Notes: generated by a model from the letters alone, not told the origin. A stretch of 24,702 nucleotides of DNA from Armadillidium nasatum (GCA_009176605.1 SEYY01009764.1:1-24702), one strand, 5' to 3'; shown: positions 1 through 13,269, counted from the first letter of the stretch. Made by a program: numbers and translations.

Positions 1-2215
1 TAAATTGTATTCTATAAACTTTTTGAGTCAGATGGTTCAAGAACCGACAATGCATGCGGCATTGTTAGATTTATTAACAAATGATGAGAATATGGTGAAT
101 GATATCGAAGTTGGGGAGATTTTAGGAGCTAGTGATCACTATATTATTAGATTTAACTGGAATATGAGGTCTGGGCCCAAATTGCAAGTCAATAGGGAAA
201 AGATATTAGATTTCAGAAACGGAGATTTTAGCAAATTCCGAGCAATGCTCAATGAAATTGACTGGGATAAGGAGTTTGATGGTCAGAATTGTTTCATCAT
301 GTGGGAATACTTCAAGGAAATATTGTCTTCTTCAGTCTGTGTGTTTTAAAGTAATCCATTAGGGTGGAAATAGAAACCTATTGGTGGAATAGAGAGATAA
401 AGAAAATCATGAAAAGCGTAGAGTTTTAAATATTATAAGAGAATTAGGAATGAACTTAACCAGTCAATAAGAAGAGCAAAGAGAATGGCAGAAATTAATT
501 TGGCAAGAAACAGTAATAAAGACCTGAAAAAGTTTTTTAGTTTTTATAAATTTAAAAGCAAGGATAAGAAAATTGGCCCAATTAAAATTGATGGAAATTT
601 AGTAAGCTCAGATAAGGAATTGGTTAATATTTTCAACGCTTATTTTGCATCAGTGTTTACTGAGGAAAGGTTGGATAGCAGTTTAGAGACTAATAGTTCT
701 AGTATACATGTAATGAATAGGTGAAGCAATTCAAATTGAGTTAAAAGAATCTTACTAGAACAATTGACCCAATAAGGCAGCGGGTCCGATGGTGTATATT
801 TTAGAATTCTAAAGGGGAGTAGCAGTTTGCAAAGGCACTGTATTTGATTTTTAAGCGATCTATTGCTTTTGGAGAGGTACCTGAAGACTGGAAAACGGCA
901 TATGTGGTGCCCATTTTTAAAAAAGGTAGTAAGGAAGATTTAGGGAACTATAGGCCAGTTAGTTTAACATCTCTTGTCGTGAAAATTTTGGAAAAGTTAC
1001 TGAAAAGTCATATAGAGAAACATTTAATGATAACAAGATACTATATAACTCCCAGCATGGCTTTAGAAAGGGTAGATCATGTCAGACAAATCTACTAGAA
1101 TTTATGGAATATATTACTGAATGTATAGACAGGGGTGATCCAGTTGATGTCATATATTTAGACTTTAGCAAAGCTTTTGATAAGGTACCCCATGTTAGGT
1201 TGATGCAAAAGTTGTCACAGTGTGGTATAAATGGTATGGTACACAATTGGATTAAAGAGTGGTTAAAGAACAGAAGGCAGTGTGTATTACTTAATGGTAA
1301 TAATAAGTCATTATGGGAAACAGTGAAGAGTGGGTCCCACAGGTTCTGTGCTGGGACCACTTTTGTTCCTTATATATATAAAAATGATTTAGACAAAGGC
1401 CTTAAATGTAAGGTTTCTAAGTTTGCTGATGACACCAAAGTGGTTACCTCAGTAAGGAATAATGATGGATGCATAAAGCTTCAAAGTGATCTAGATAGAC
1501 TTCTTGGTTGGGCAGAGAGGTGGCAAATGAACTTTAATAGTAAAAAATGTAAAGTTCTTCATGTAGGTTACTCAAATGAAAGATTTAATTATGAAATGAA
1601 TGGGGAGTGGCTTGAGACTGTGGAGCATGAAAAGGATTTAGGTGTGATTATTAGCAGTAATCTGAAGGTGGGTGATCAATGTTTGGAAGCAAGGAATAGA
1701 GCAATAAGATGTTAGGTATAATTAATCGCAATGTAGTTTACAAGAGCAAAGAGGTTATAAGCAAGCTATACAATAGCTATGTTAGGCCAGCATTAGAGTA
1801 TTGTGCACAGGTTTGGGCTCCTCATTTCATTATGCTGGAGATAGTCAACGTAGAGCAACAAGGATGATTTCTGGCTTGAAAATAAGAGCTATGAAGAGGG
1901 TTGAAAGAGTTAGGAATGTTCTCGGTTGAAAGGAGATTTCTCAGAGGGGATATGATACAAGCTTACAAAATATTTGCATCTGACAGTAATACAGAGATTG
2001 AAAAATACTTTATAGTGGACCAAGGAAGAGTAACTAGAGGACATGATAAGAAAATTAAAAAGAAGCCATGCCATCTCGATCTAAGAAAGTACTCTTTCAG
2101 TAATAGAGTTGTTAATTTTTGAAATGACTTGCCACAAGAGATTGTTGATTGTGATTCTCTTGTCAAATTTAAAAAGGGGCTAGATAGATATATGGATAGT
2201 TTAGGTATTATATAG
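1..2215 (+). pseudogene. CR1-clade LINE ORF2, copy 1 (decayed)
   Basis: This is the remains of a non-LTR retrotransposon ORF2, which nicks the target and reverse-transcribes the element RNA at the nick. The window opens inside the endonuclease; its C-terminal motif GASDHYIIRF lies near 130-155. The linker (NLARNSNKDLKKFF, about 495-535), RT palm motif A (YLDFSKAFDKV, about 1156-1190) and motif C (FADDTKV, about 1421-1442) follow, then the CR1-typical C-terminal region (ELGMFSVERRFLRGDM, about 1905-1955). The stop is at 2213-2215. Against copy 2 it is badly broken. About 36 nt are missing near 430, small deletions cluster at 340-450 and 715-840, the frame shifts near 1027, 1710 and 1820-1890, the VPQGS turn near 1330 is destroyed, and TGA replaces a Trp codon near 2119. 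It does retain the segment FSNRVVNF that copy 2 lacks. Clade assignment rests on the protein motifs and the 8-bp tail. Confidence 0.9.
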
Positions 2216-2517
2216 AATAACTTGACTAAGCCAAATTGGTGGGTATATTTGTATTTTTAGATCAACCTATGACCAAGCCTAATTGGCAGTTTATTTTTTT
2301 GTAGTGGGTGATGGTTCATTGAATATTGCATGTAAAACTAGCCTTGGTGTTATTTTTTATTTTTGCATGAGTAAACTGATAACTAGGGATAGGACAGACC
2401 TAGTCTTTGTGCATGTATTAGTATTGATAGTTAATATTTGTTTGGACTGGGACAGTCTCGATAGGCCCTTGTGGCTTCTAACTGTCTCTATTTTTCCTAT
2501 GTTCCTATGTTCCTATT
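2216..2517 (+). mobile_element. CR1 copy 1 3' UTR with 8-bp terminal repeats
   Basis: This untranslated tail matches the region downstream of the ORF in copy 2, including the block GGGACAGTCTCGATAGGCCC near 2450-2468. It ends at 2494-2516 with two full TTCCTATG units and a partial third instead of poly(A). A short 8-bp 3' repeat is a hallmark of the CR1 clade, and here it marks the element's right edge. The downstream sequence belongs to the Bel/Pao element. No convincing target-site duplication can be read because the 5' end lies outside the window. Confidence 0.85.
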
Positions 2518-5500
2518 ATTAATTCAATAATTTCACCTTTAAAAACTTATTTTAATCCAATAGAGAAAATATTAACTGATACAGATGTTGATAATGGCCT
2601 GGAAAATCTATTCTCTTTTGAATCTATGGGCATATCCTCATCAGACCAGGATATGACAGATTATGATGTTGATATGGTAAAGAAATTTAAAGAAAATATT
2701 GAATTTAAAGATGGTAAATACTATGTTAAATTACCATGGATAGAAGATAAAATTAATTTAGTGCCTTCAAACTTTAGAGTAGCACTTGCTGTTTTAAATA
2801 AAGTAACTACCTACCTTAAAAATAATAACTTAATGAAATCATATGATGATGTCTTTCAAAAACAATTAAATGAGGATATATTAGAGCAAATTTCTGTAAA
2901 ACCTCACCAAATAAATGATTATGTATATGTTCCTCACCGCCCTGTGATCAGAAGTGATCCACAGGTAACAACAAAAATTCGTCCTGTACTGAACTGTTCT
3001 TTAAAAGTGAATAAATTATCCCCATCTCTTAATGAAGCTTCATATACTGGTTTAGATTTGATGACTTCACTTTTAAAACTTTTATTTATCTTTAGGACTA
3101 ACAACTATGTAGTACTGAGTGATGTGAAACAGGCTTTTCTAATGATAAGGTTGAGGGATGAGTTTGATAAAAACAAATTTTGCTTACTATGGGAAAAAGA
3201 TGGTCAACTTGTCACATATAGGTATAAAACTATAGTCTTTGGATATACCACCTCACCCTTTATCCTTCATTATGTGATGGCACATCATGCAGCAAAATTT
3301 CCTAATGATAAATGTACTCAAATCTTAAGCTCTAATTTTTATTGTGATAATTTGATCTTTACTGGTAATGATGTCAGTGAGTTAACATCTTTGTATAAAT
3401 TGACATATGATAGAATGGCTATGGGGGGATTTATTTTGAGGTCATGGAATTCAAACAGTTCAGAACTCAGAAATGTCATGCAGCAGGATGATAGACTAAT
3501 GGAACATAGTAATAGCTTAGAAAAATTTTTAGGATATAGATTTAATACAGTTAACGATACTATTTCATTAGCAAAGGTAGATTTTGATTCTTCTGCAAAC
3601 TCAAAGCGCCTTATCTTATCTGAGACTTCCAGACAGTTTGATCCATTAGGATTGGCTCTTCCTGTTACCATTAGAGGCAAATTATTAATAAGATCTATAT
3701 GGGAGCAAAAATTTGGATGGGATGATGTGCTACCTATAGAAGTGATCAATGAGTGGCAGAAATTAGAGAGAGATTTAAAAAGATTGCATGAAATAGAATT
3801 TCCTAGACAAGTACTTAATGAAAAATGTTCGTATGCTATGCATATATTTAGTGATAGTAGTAAATCAGCTTATGGTTTTACTGCTTATTCTTGCAATGAT
3901 AATAATGAAGGTCATTTGTTATACTCAAAAGCTAAAGTGTCACCTGTAAATACTAAAAGACAGTACAGTATTCCAACCTTAGAATTTATGGGAGTTCTGT
4001 TGGCTCTCAAATGTTTAGATGCCATATTGAGTGCTTATAATAATATTCATTTTAAGTTTATAAATTTATGTGTGGATTCACAAGTAGTTTTAAATTGGAT
4101 GTTAACCAAAGGAAACAAAATTGAAATCCAAATATATTAAAAACAGGCTGAAAGATTTTAACTTATTGATTAATCATTTAAGAGAAACATATGAAATAAG
4201 TTTTCATTATTCATATGTGAATACTAAATTTAATTTAGCAGATCTGGTCAGTCGTGGTATTAATTATAAAAAATTTAGTGAAGTAATGGATACTTGGTTA
4301 CATGGTCCAGAATTTCTTACCAATGACCTTAGTAAATGGCCTCAGTATCCACTTTTAAGTGTATCACCCGATATTAAACATTTAACTATTGTAAATGTTA
4401 ATACTACTGTAAATGAACAACCTATTCCTATTTTTGATATTACCAAATTTTCATCCTATCAAAAGGTAATTAATATTACCTCTTATGTGTTTAAACCATT
4501 TTGTATTGAAAAACTCAGTGTAATCCAAATATCAAGTCCTTGCATTATTGGATCAAACAAATGCAGTCTTGTCATTTCTCCACAGAAATTGAATATTTAA
4601 GTTCTAAAGTAAAGTCAAATAATAATCCCTGTTTTAGTATTGAATTTAAATTTATTTCTTGATGAAAATAATATTCTAAGAACAAAAGGAAGAATATCAA
4701 AATGTTTATATTTTGACTACAATGTCCATAATCCAATCCTTTTGTCAAAGTTTCACCATTTTACAAAACTTTTTATAATGCATTGCCATAGTAGAGTACA
4801 GCACTTGGGTTTAAGTTCTACTTTGAAATTATATAAGATCTCAAGGATTTTGGATACCTCAGTCAAGATCTGTAATAAAAAATGTGATTAATCATTGCAT
4901 CTTGTGCAAAAAAATTAATATTTTTGCTTTTAAGTACCCAAAGTATTCTAGCATACCTAAACATCACTTAAAATTAATCACACCTTTTCAACATACAGGT
5001 ATAGATTATACAGGTAATGTATGGGTCAAAGATCCTGTGACAAATACAAGTAATAAAATGTTCATATTAATATTCACCTGCTTGAATATAAGGGCAATCC
5101 ATTTAGAGTTGTTACCAGATATGTCAGTTACTAATTTTTTATATGCCTTTCAACGTTTCTGTAATTATTACAACATTCCTCACTACTTGTATAGTGACAA
5201 TGCTAAAACATTTTCCAAAAGTACTGATATTTTAAATAAAGCTTTAACATCAAGTGAATTTAGTGCTGAACTTTCTAAATTTAATATCAAACACATTAAA
5301 ATTCCTTTGTTTAGTGCTTTCATTGGTGCAATGTGGGAAAGAATGATCAAGGTAGTCAAGAGATGTATGTATAAAGTTATAGGTCGTTCTAAGTTAACAT
5401 ATTTTGAGCTACTTACAAATCTTTCAAATATTCAGAATGCTATTAATAGCCGACCACTTACATATGTCTCAAACTCTGACAACTTACAACCCATAACACC

Positions 5501-6205
5501 TAATTCTTTCTTAAAGTTGCATTGTAACACTTCTCTTATACTCAAAGAGGAATATGATGATACTTGGGTTGATAGTCATAGTCAAGCTAGGGTTCAACAA
5601 ACTTTAGAACAAAATGAGAACATCTTAGAAAATTTCCGAAAACTCTGGTTTGAAAGTTATCTTTTAAGCCTTAGGGAGCATAGCAGAGATCTGTATCAAA
5701 TCTCTTGGGAAAATAAAATCAAAGTAGGTGATGTGGTTTTGATAAGATCTCCAGTGAAACCTAGACCTTTTTGGCTCCTTGGAAAGGTTTTGGAAGTGGT
5801 TATTGGCTATGACAATAAAATTCGCTCTGTAAAACTGAGTCAAGGTAATGGTCAAATAGCATACCACTCAATAGTAAATTTGTACCCTCTTGAATTATCT
5901 ATTACTCATAGTGAAAATGCACCAATTGAAGACAATTCACCGAACAATGACATAGATAATATAGACCCTATCAAAGACCAAGATAATAATACTTCAGTTG
6001 TAACCAAACCTAAACGTAAAGCAGCTGAAAAGTGTAGAAAATTCATCAAAGATTATAGTGAAGACTTTGATGAATAAAACCAAATTAAATAACATGTGAA
6101 TTAAATACATTTTTTGTGAAACCAACTAATTAATTTGTGAATTTAACATTTCCATGAAAGTAAGTTGATTGTATTTGTCTCACAAATACAATAATTTTGT
6201 GGGAG
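2518..6205 (+). mobile_element. Bel/Pao LTR retrotransposon interior (fossil, broken)
   Basis: This is the downstream half of a Bel/Pao-family LTR retrotransposon pol region. The order is diagnostic: a short pre-RT spacer (about 2590-2900), reverse transcriptase with RPVLNCSLK and VLSDVKQAF (about 2930-3400), an RNase H-like domain (about 3830-4110), integrase with its zinc-binding N-terminus and catalytic core (about 4740-5480, including GAMWERMIKVVKR), and the Pao-type C-terminal tail with KVGDVVLIRSP (about 5720-5900). Gag, protease and the 5' LTR are not visible. The left edge is the 3' end of the CR1 LINE, so either the LINE was inserted into this element or the two were joined later. 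The copy is broken, with about three interruptions in the visible part besides the missing upstream half. It is a fossil of moderate age, with domains still easy to read. Confidence 0.9.
6168..6192. repeat. Perfect hairpin just before the 3' LTR
   Basis: An 11-bp stem (ATTGTATTTGT paired with ACAAATACAAT) encloses a CTC loop. It lies 14 bp upstream of the proposed LTR start and directly before the purine-rich GTGGGAG. The pairing is exact. A role in RNA 3'-end handling or plus-strand priming is only inference; chance in A+T-rich DNA is possible but unlikely at this length. Confidence 0.55.
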
Positions 6206-6769
6206 TGTAAAATAATTTATAAAACAATAAAATTAAAACTATTAATAGTAAAATATTTATAAAATTTTAATATATTTAACTGTAAAAATTTAATTAATAT
6301 TGTGACATTAAAATTTACTTGGTTTATTTAAATGAATATACATATTTAAAAGCGCAAAAGTGCGCACGCGCATTAGTAGTAAAAATTACATGACAGTCGT
6401 ACATTTTAAAAACAGTATTGTTCTTGATTTTGTACTGAAAGCTTCTATTAAAATTGTGATACTTTAAAAAGTTTAAACTATTGAAACTAATTGTGTCTAG
6501 TTAAGTTAATATTGTTTATTATTGGTCATCATTAATAAATAATATTCCAAGATTCATTTCTTAATGAAACTATAAAAATTAATATAAAAAAGTTAAAAGT
6601 AGACCTTATTTTAGCCTGAACTAGGTTTTGATAATCTAGCGCTAGAGAATTAAACTTAGGGTAGGTGATTTAGGGTCTTAAACTTTAGCAACATTTAAAA
6701 TAATTAAGAGAATTTAACTAAAGGTAAGAATTTAATTAAATTTAACATTAGTAATATAAAATTCTTACA
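6206..6769 (+). mobile_element. Candidate 3' LTR of the Bel/Pao fossil
   Basis: A purine-rich tract (GTGGGAG) ends at 6205 and is followed by TGTAAAATAA. The sequence up to ATTCTTACA at 6769 begins with TGTAA and ends with TTACA, a 5-bp inverted terminus of the TG...CA type normal for LTRs. The resulting 564 bp is a typical Bel/Pao LTR length. A small GC-rich patch (about 6351-6372) resembles a promoter or initiator region, and AATAAA occurs near 6535. The left edge is fairly secure. The right edge is a best guess because the partner LTR is outside the window. Confidence 0.5.
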
Positions 6770-6819
6770 ATACATATGATCATGTACGAAAACTGTAAAC
6801 TAATAATTAAGCCCTAAAC

Positions 6820-6938
6820 TGACCAAAAGTAACGCGTTACATGTAACGAGTAACGGAAACGCTTCAAAGGATTTTAAAATGTAACGATGTTACGGTAACG
6901 CTACACCTTTTCTCTCAAGTAAAGAGTAACGGTAACGC
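6820..6938. repeat. GTAACG-rich cluster, hAT-like subterminal region
   Basis: TAACG or its complement CGTTA occurs about eight times in 110 bp, including AGTAACGCGTTACATGTAACG. Clusters of GTAACG/CGTTAC are familiar from the subterminal regions of some hAT transposons. The right-hand partner at 9326 also carries CGTTACATG next to its terminus. No clean CAGAGATGGG-type terminus is readable here, so the exact left edge is unknown. I infer a non-autonomous or degraded hAT-related element. Confidence 0.4.
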
Positions 6939-7410
6939 TGTGGTAGAAGCCACCCTAACCCTGAGGTGAAAACATAACAGAAGTTGGATTATAATGGTGG
7001 TGATATAGGAAATATAAATTTTGGAGATTTTGGAAACTGAGAATAAAGAAATATAAGAAATATGTAAATTGATAAGAAAAGGAGAGATAGAGAGAGTCAG
7101 ACATGAAAGAAATAAGGAAAAGACAACAGAAATAGCAAGTAAATTAGGTCTAGCCTAAACTCAGGATTAGGGCTACAAGTTCAAACAACAAGAAATTATG
7201 AAATTTGGAGAAAGTCAAGAGAGAAACAAGTCAAACATATATATTTTGTTAACGAATTACGAAAACGGCATAAAATATGACAAATATATAAGAAAGATGA
7301 TATATACGAGAAATAAGAAGAAACATGTAAAAATAAGAGGCAAATGGCGGCTGAAATTTTGGAAAATGTAAACAAAAGGAATAATTTAGCAGGGTTGCTA
7401 GAAGGCCGTG
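6939..7410 (+). repeat. Unnamed dispersed repeat, copy A
   Basis: It begins TGTGGTAGAAGCCACCCTA and is collinear with 16511-17055 in the same orientation. Strong shared blocks include GGTGGTGATATAGGAAATAT, AAGGAAAAGACAACAG, GAATTACGAAAACGGCATAA and GGAAAATGTAAACAAA. Copy A lacks about 90 bp present in the middle of copy B. There is no long open frame. A box-A-like TGGTAGAAGCC at the start and AGTTCAAAC about 240 bp later are too far apart for an ordinary tRNA-type promoter. I do not recognise the family; it behaves as a non-coding interspersed element. Confidence 0.75.
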
Positions 7411-7916
<506 letters not shown>

Positions 7917-7980
7917 ATTAAGAAGTTATTTCATCATAGAAAGTTCGCAAAACAATCGACTATATAATTAAATTAAATAA

Positions 7981-8150
7981 CTGAAGCATACGCTGTACGT
8001 TATCAAAAGAAATAGCTGAAGCACACGCTGTATATTATTACGTTAAATAACTGAAGCATACGCTGTACGTTATCAAAAGAAATAGCTGAAGCACACGCTG
8101 TATATTATTACATTATATAACTGAAGCACACGCTGTATGTTATTATAACT
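7981..8150. repeat. 35-bp minisatellite with 70-bp higher-order dimer
   Basis: Five monomers start at 7981, 8016, 8051, 8086 and 8121, each beginning CTGAAGCAYACGCTGTA; the last is partial. Two monomer types alternate: one continues CGTTATCAAAAG, the other TATTATTAC. The 70-bp pair 7981-8050 and 8051-8120 is nearly identical, which shows that the dimer was the unit last duplicated. Confidence 0.93.
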
Positions 8151-9260
8151 TAGAAAATAAAATTGATACTAGTAATTTCCGAATAAAGTGAAGTGCACAA
8201 TGTACTTTGATCTTTACATTTAGAAGTTTAAGAATTAGTTGACTATTTGTATTTGAAGGATAAATTTAAACCGTTCGAGAATTGTAATAAAAAATAACAT
8301 TGAAGTTTATAATCTGTACAAATTTATTAATTGCATATGTAAATAAATAATGGATAAGTTATGTTAAATAAATTGCGAATAAATTGGTTATTGTTTCTTT
8401 AATAACTTGTTTGTTTAGATAATATTTTGTTTTCGGCTGTTTATTATATAATGGTTAACAGTATCTTGTACGTCAATCAGTAGTTAGTGAATATTTTTGT
8501 AATAAGATTTATTGAGTTGATTCTTATACTACTACGAAGGAATTTTCGAATTTTACCGACTATTTTGATTTGAGTTTCAAACTTTTATAATTTCCAGAAG
8601 ACTTTATAATAGTTTACTTTTGATATTGTTTAAACCTTTAGATTGATCGACCATTTTGTTTTTAATTTACGAGTTTTTGACATACACAAAAATATTTACG
8701 AGATCGTTTCAACTTATAGTAGTTAGTCATCTTGAATTTCTCGAATCTTTTGGTGCTTAGGTTACGATAACTCATACTTACCATAAACTTTTATTAGATA
8801 ACGATCGTTCTCCATTGAGTAAACACTTAGAATTTTTTTCGATTTGTTTAGTTGACATTTGAAATAATTTGACGTTACTTTTACGAGGTATTTTTGTTTA
8901 TGGATAGTATGGAATCATTTTAGATTTTTTCGTGAAAGTTTAAACATGTAACTGCATCAATTTTGCTTTACATGATATCGAATACTATTTGTGATATACG
9001 GTTTATAGAGTTTTAAATAAAGGGTTGAAAGTTAAATAAAACTAAAGATAAACACAACCTGCATATATTTTATTTACAAGAAATAAAAGGATTAAAACTT
9101 CGAAAATTATCTTAAGCCCGTCCAGAGTGGTATTATAGATTCTGAATAGCATTAGAACGTTATCTGAACACACATAACTCTGAAATAAAATAAGATTAAA
9201 AGTCAGAAAACACAACGCAATATCTGAAACGAATAGAGTTGTCGGAGTATTATTTTATAT
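8151..9260. other. A+T-rich DNA, no gene seen
   Basis: No long open frame, repeat or RNA gene is visible. CG and TTCGAA-like words are somewhat commoner than in neighbouring DNA. If the termini near 6820 and 9326 belong to one hAT-like element, this would be its non-coding interior. Confidence 0.4.
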
Positions 9261-9326
9261 TAAACGTTCTGAAACCACGTAGCTACGACAACGCTACCCA
9301 ATTTCATGTAACGATGCCCATCTCTG
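9261..9326 (-). mobile_element. hAT-like terminal inverted repeat
   Basis: Read on the minus strand from 9326, the sequence starts CAGAGATGGGCATCGTTACA, a form common at hAT transposon ends. The next 8 bases outside (9327-9334, GCTGTCGG) would be the target duplication, but I find no matching copy on the left. The junction cuts the endonuclease frame of the LINE fragment at 9327-9823, so the terminus appears to have entered that LINE. No transposase is visible. Confidence 0.5.
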
Positions 9327-10620
<1,294 letters not shown>

Positions 10621-10755
10621 CTAAATTTATTTTAATTTGTATTTTTCTTACAGCAAAATAAACTTTAAAAAAATTTAAAATATTTTTGATATAAATTTTT
10701 GGGGTTTCCACAAATCATGAGTTATTCTTTACTATAAATTTTGATATGTATCTTC

Positions 10756-10812
10756 ACCTCACTCACTCACTCACTCACTCACTCACTCACTCACTCACAC
10801 ACTCACTCACTC
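10756..10812. repeat. (CACT)n microsatellite
   Basis: About thirteen CACT/CTCA units with a CACACA slip near 10797 and a CATT variant near 10812. This tetranucleotide is the only non-TA long microsatellite here. Confidence 0.96.
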
Positions 10813-10833
10813 ATTCACTTTTTATCATTTCCT

Positions 10834-10885
10834 GCAAAGCAAGTCTGATCATCATGGGCTTCAAACCCATGACCATAATGTGCTC
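10834..10885. repeat. Hairpin with box-B-like loop, possible SINE relic
   Basis: TCATGGG and CCCATGA form a 7-bp stem around a CTTCAAA loop (10852-10872). GCTTCAAACCC differs from the tRNA box B consensus by one base, and the (CACT)n array lies just upstream. No box A or poly(T) stop is placed convincingly, so a tRNA-derived SINE is only a possibility. Confidence 0.25.
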
Positions 10886-11008
10886 AAACATTAGAGTGAT
10901 TTTAATTAAAACAAAGGTTTTCTTTTAATCTTGACTCTTCGATGTATCTCTGATCTATTTGGTCAGGAAAACACATATTAAAATTGGGAACAAGTTTCAT
11001 AGCGAATG

Positions 11009-11129
<121 letters not shown>

Positions 11130-11238
11130 AGTACTTACTGTGTAAAAATATTTTCTATATCCTGAATTAAGTACAGTGCCAAATGGCTTATAATTCAATT
11201 TGAAAATTCTTAGTTTTCAAAAGTTACATCTGAAATTA

Positions 11239-11480
<242 letters not shown>

Positions 11481-11582
11481 TCCTAAAATATATTACTTAT
11501 CCTGAAAACAGAAGAAAATGTATTTCAAATCCTCATATCTTATATTTTTCATAAAAGTTCTTGAGAGTGGATAAATCTCACT

Positions 11583-11606
11583 TTATTATTATTATAATAA
11601 TAATAA
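11583..11606. repeat. 24-bp perfect ATT/AAT palindrome
   Basis: (TTA)4 followed by (TAA)4 makes an exact 24-bp inverted repeat. It is probably a by-product of trinucleotide expansion. Confidence 0.9.
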
Positions 11607-11690
11607 TACCTTCCACATTTCAGAAGAGATGTTAAACAGTTTAAGTGTTCCATCTCTTCTCTTTTTTTTTTTTTTTACTTCCACTGTTCA

Positions 11691-11975
11691 TTGGCAGGGT
11701 CTCTTTCGAAGGGAAGAAATTTAAGAAAAAAGAAAGCCCACCCAAGCTCAAGCCTAACGCAAGTCTCTCAGGTGAATATATATAGTGGCCTTAAAGAGAG
11801 GAAAATTTTGGCAGTAAGGAAAACAGGTAATGGAGGGTGTTCCACAGAAAAGGTGAATGAAAAGGAGAAGGTAATACAAAGAGCATGCCTGGAATTTCCG
11901 TATTCACACAAAAGTCATGCGAAAACATTGCATTCCTTATGGTACAAGGCAAAGCAATGGTGGTGGAATATTTGA
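11691..11975 (+). CDS. Unrecognised 94-codon open frame, probably repeat-derived
   Basis: It is a hydrophilic, Lys/Ser-rich open frame (start MAGSLSKGRNLRKKKAHPSS, end KQWWWNI) with a more even base composition than its surroundings. It follows a pyrimidine/poly(T) run (about 11650-11680). I recognise no domain, signal peptide or membrane segment. The higher G+C and the setting among element scraps suggest a leader or ORF1 fragment of a LINE rather than a host gene, but this is inference and the start codon is arbitrary. Confidence 0.25.
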   Translation: MAGSLSKGRNLRKKKAHPSSSLTQVSQVNIYSGLKERKILAVRKTGNGGCSTEKVNEKEKVIQRACLEFPYSHKSHAKTLHSLWYKAKQWWWNI

Positions 11976-12075
11976 GGTTAACTCCCTCAAACACCTGCTG
12001 CTATAATACCTAAAGAAAAGAGAGTGTCCAACATGATATCTCAAAGTTAGAGAGTCAAGTTTGAATGTAGGGGGC

Positions 12076-12548
<473 letters not shown>

Positions 12549-12606
12549 ATCAGCAAGAATAGAATAACAAAGATGATAAAAAAAAAAATAGAATAAAACT
12601 CTAGAT

Positions 12607-12665
12607 CAAGGGCTCTTAACCTGGAATCCATGGATGGGTATAAGGGGTCCAAGAGGATCAGGTAA
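12607..12665 (+). mobile_element. hAT-like terminus
   Basis: CAAGGGCTCTTAACCTGGAA followed by TCCATGGATGGG closely resembles the CAGGGGTTCTTAACCTGGGGTCC termini found in many animal hAT and hAT-derived miniature elements. The preceding 8 bases (CTCTAGAT) would be the target duplication. I find neither its second copy nor the inverted partner terminus, so this is an orphan end or the far end is diverged. Confidence 0.45.
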
Positions 12666-12855
12666 AATTTAACTAATGCATGTCACCTTCCCAAAGACCA
12701 CTCCACAGTTCCATGTTCTTATTCAATGCAAACAAGAACCTTCTCATTGAAATAAAGTAGATAACGAGAGCAGTAGTATTAGTATGCACAAGAGAATTGC
12801 ATATCATGATTCCGTAGATCAGTAAAATACTAAAAGTGTCCTTGCAAATTTTTCC

Positions 12856-13268
12856 TGGTTAGTTTTACCCTGTATTGTAGTTAATTTAATTTTACCACGC
12901 TTTTGAACAACATTATCATTTTCTAAACAGTAAAGAAAATTTACATTATTTTAAACACAAACACTTACCTTTATGTTCTTCAAATCTTTTAAGTTCGATG
13001 GTTATATATTTTTTGGGGGACAGACCTTAGAAAATTTTTTGAATTTTGTCCAAAAAAAAAACTACCCAAAAATTAGGGAAAAAAATTTTTTTTTTATTGT
13101 TATCATTAAACTATTTTTATACAATACATTGAAATATGAAGACTATTCTACTAAAAAAAGTTCTAAATTGAGAATATAAATAGTGTTTCTTAAATTTTTT
13201 TTAATTCAAAATTCACTTTTGAGGGTGGTTAGTTTTACCCAGCGTGGTTAGTTTTCCCTTGTTTTACA

Positions 13269-13269
<1 letters not shown>
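12856..13269. repeat. GGTTAGTTTTACCC-bearing stretch, possible miniature element
   Basis: TGGTTAGTTTTACCC occurs at 12856-12870 and again at 13226-13240, followed by TGGTTAGTTTTCCC at 13245. The right side ends CCCTTGTTTTACAG immediately before the TA array. An inward sequence CTGTAAAAC next to TA would suit a Tc1/mariner-type end with a TA target. The left end is not an inverted copy, so the element is uncertain. Confidence 0.3.

Noticed and set aside
1082-1360. Open frames antisense to the LINE copies (also 18446-18835, 19498-19773, 22699-22998)
   Set aside because: They mirror LINE ORF2 on the opposite strand; the same shadow appears in each copy.
3339-3749. 136-codon frame antisense to the Bel/Pao RT
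   Set aside because: It is a shadow of the RT coding strand, with no independent support.
6939-7180. Dispersed repeat as a tRNA-derived SINE (box-A-like TGGTAGAAGCC and AGTTCAAAC)
   Set aside because: The two words are about 240 bp apart in copy A and 340 bp in copy B, too far for an internal Pol III promoter.
7981-8150. Five evenly spaced repeats as a CRISPR-like array
   Set aside because: The monomers are directly tandem, with no unique spacers, and the genome is eukaryotic.
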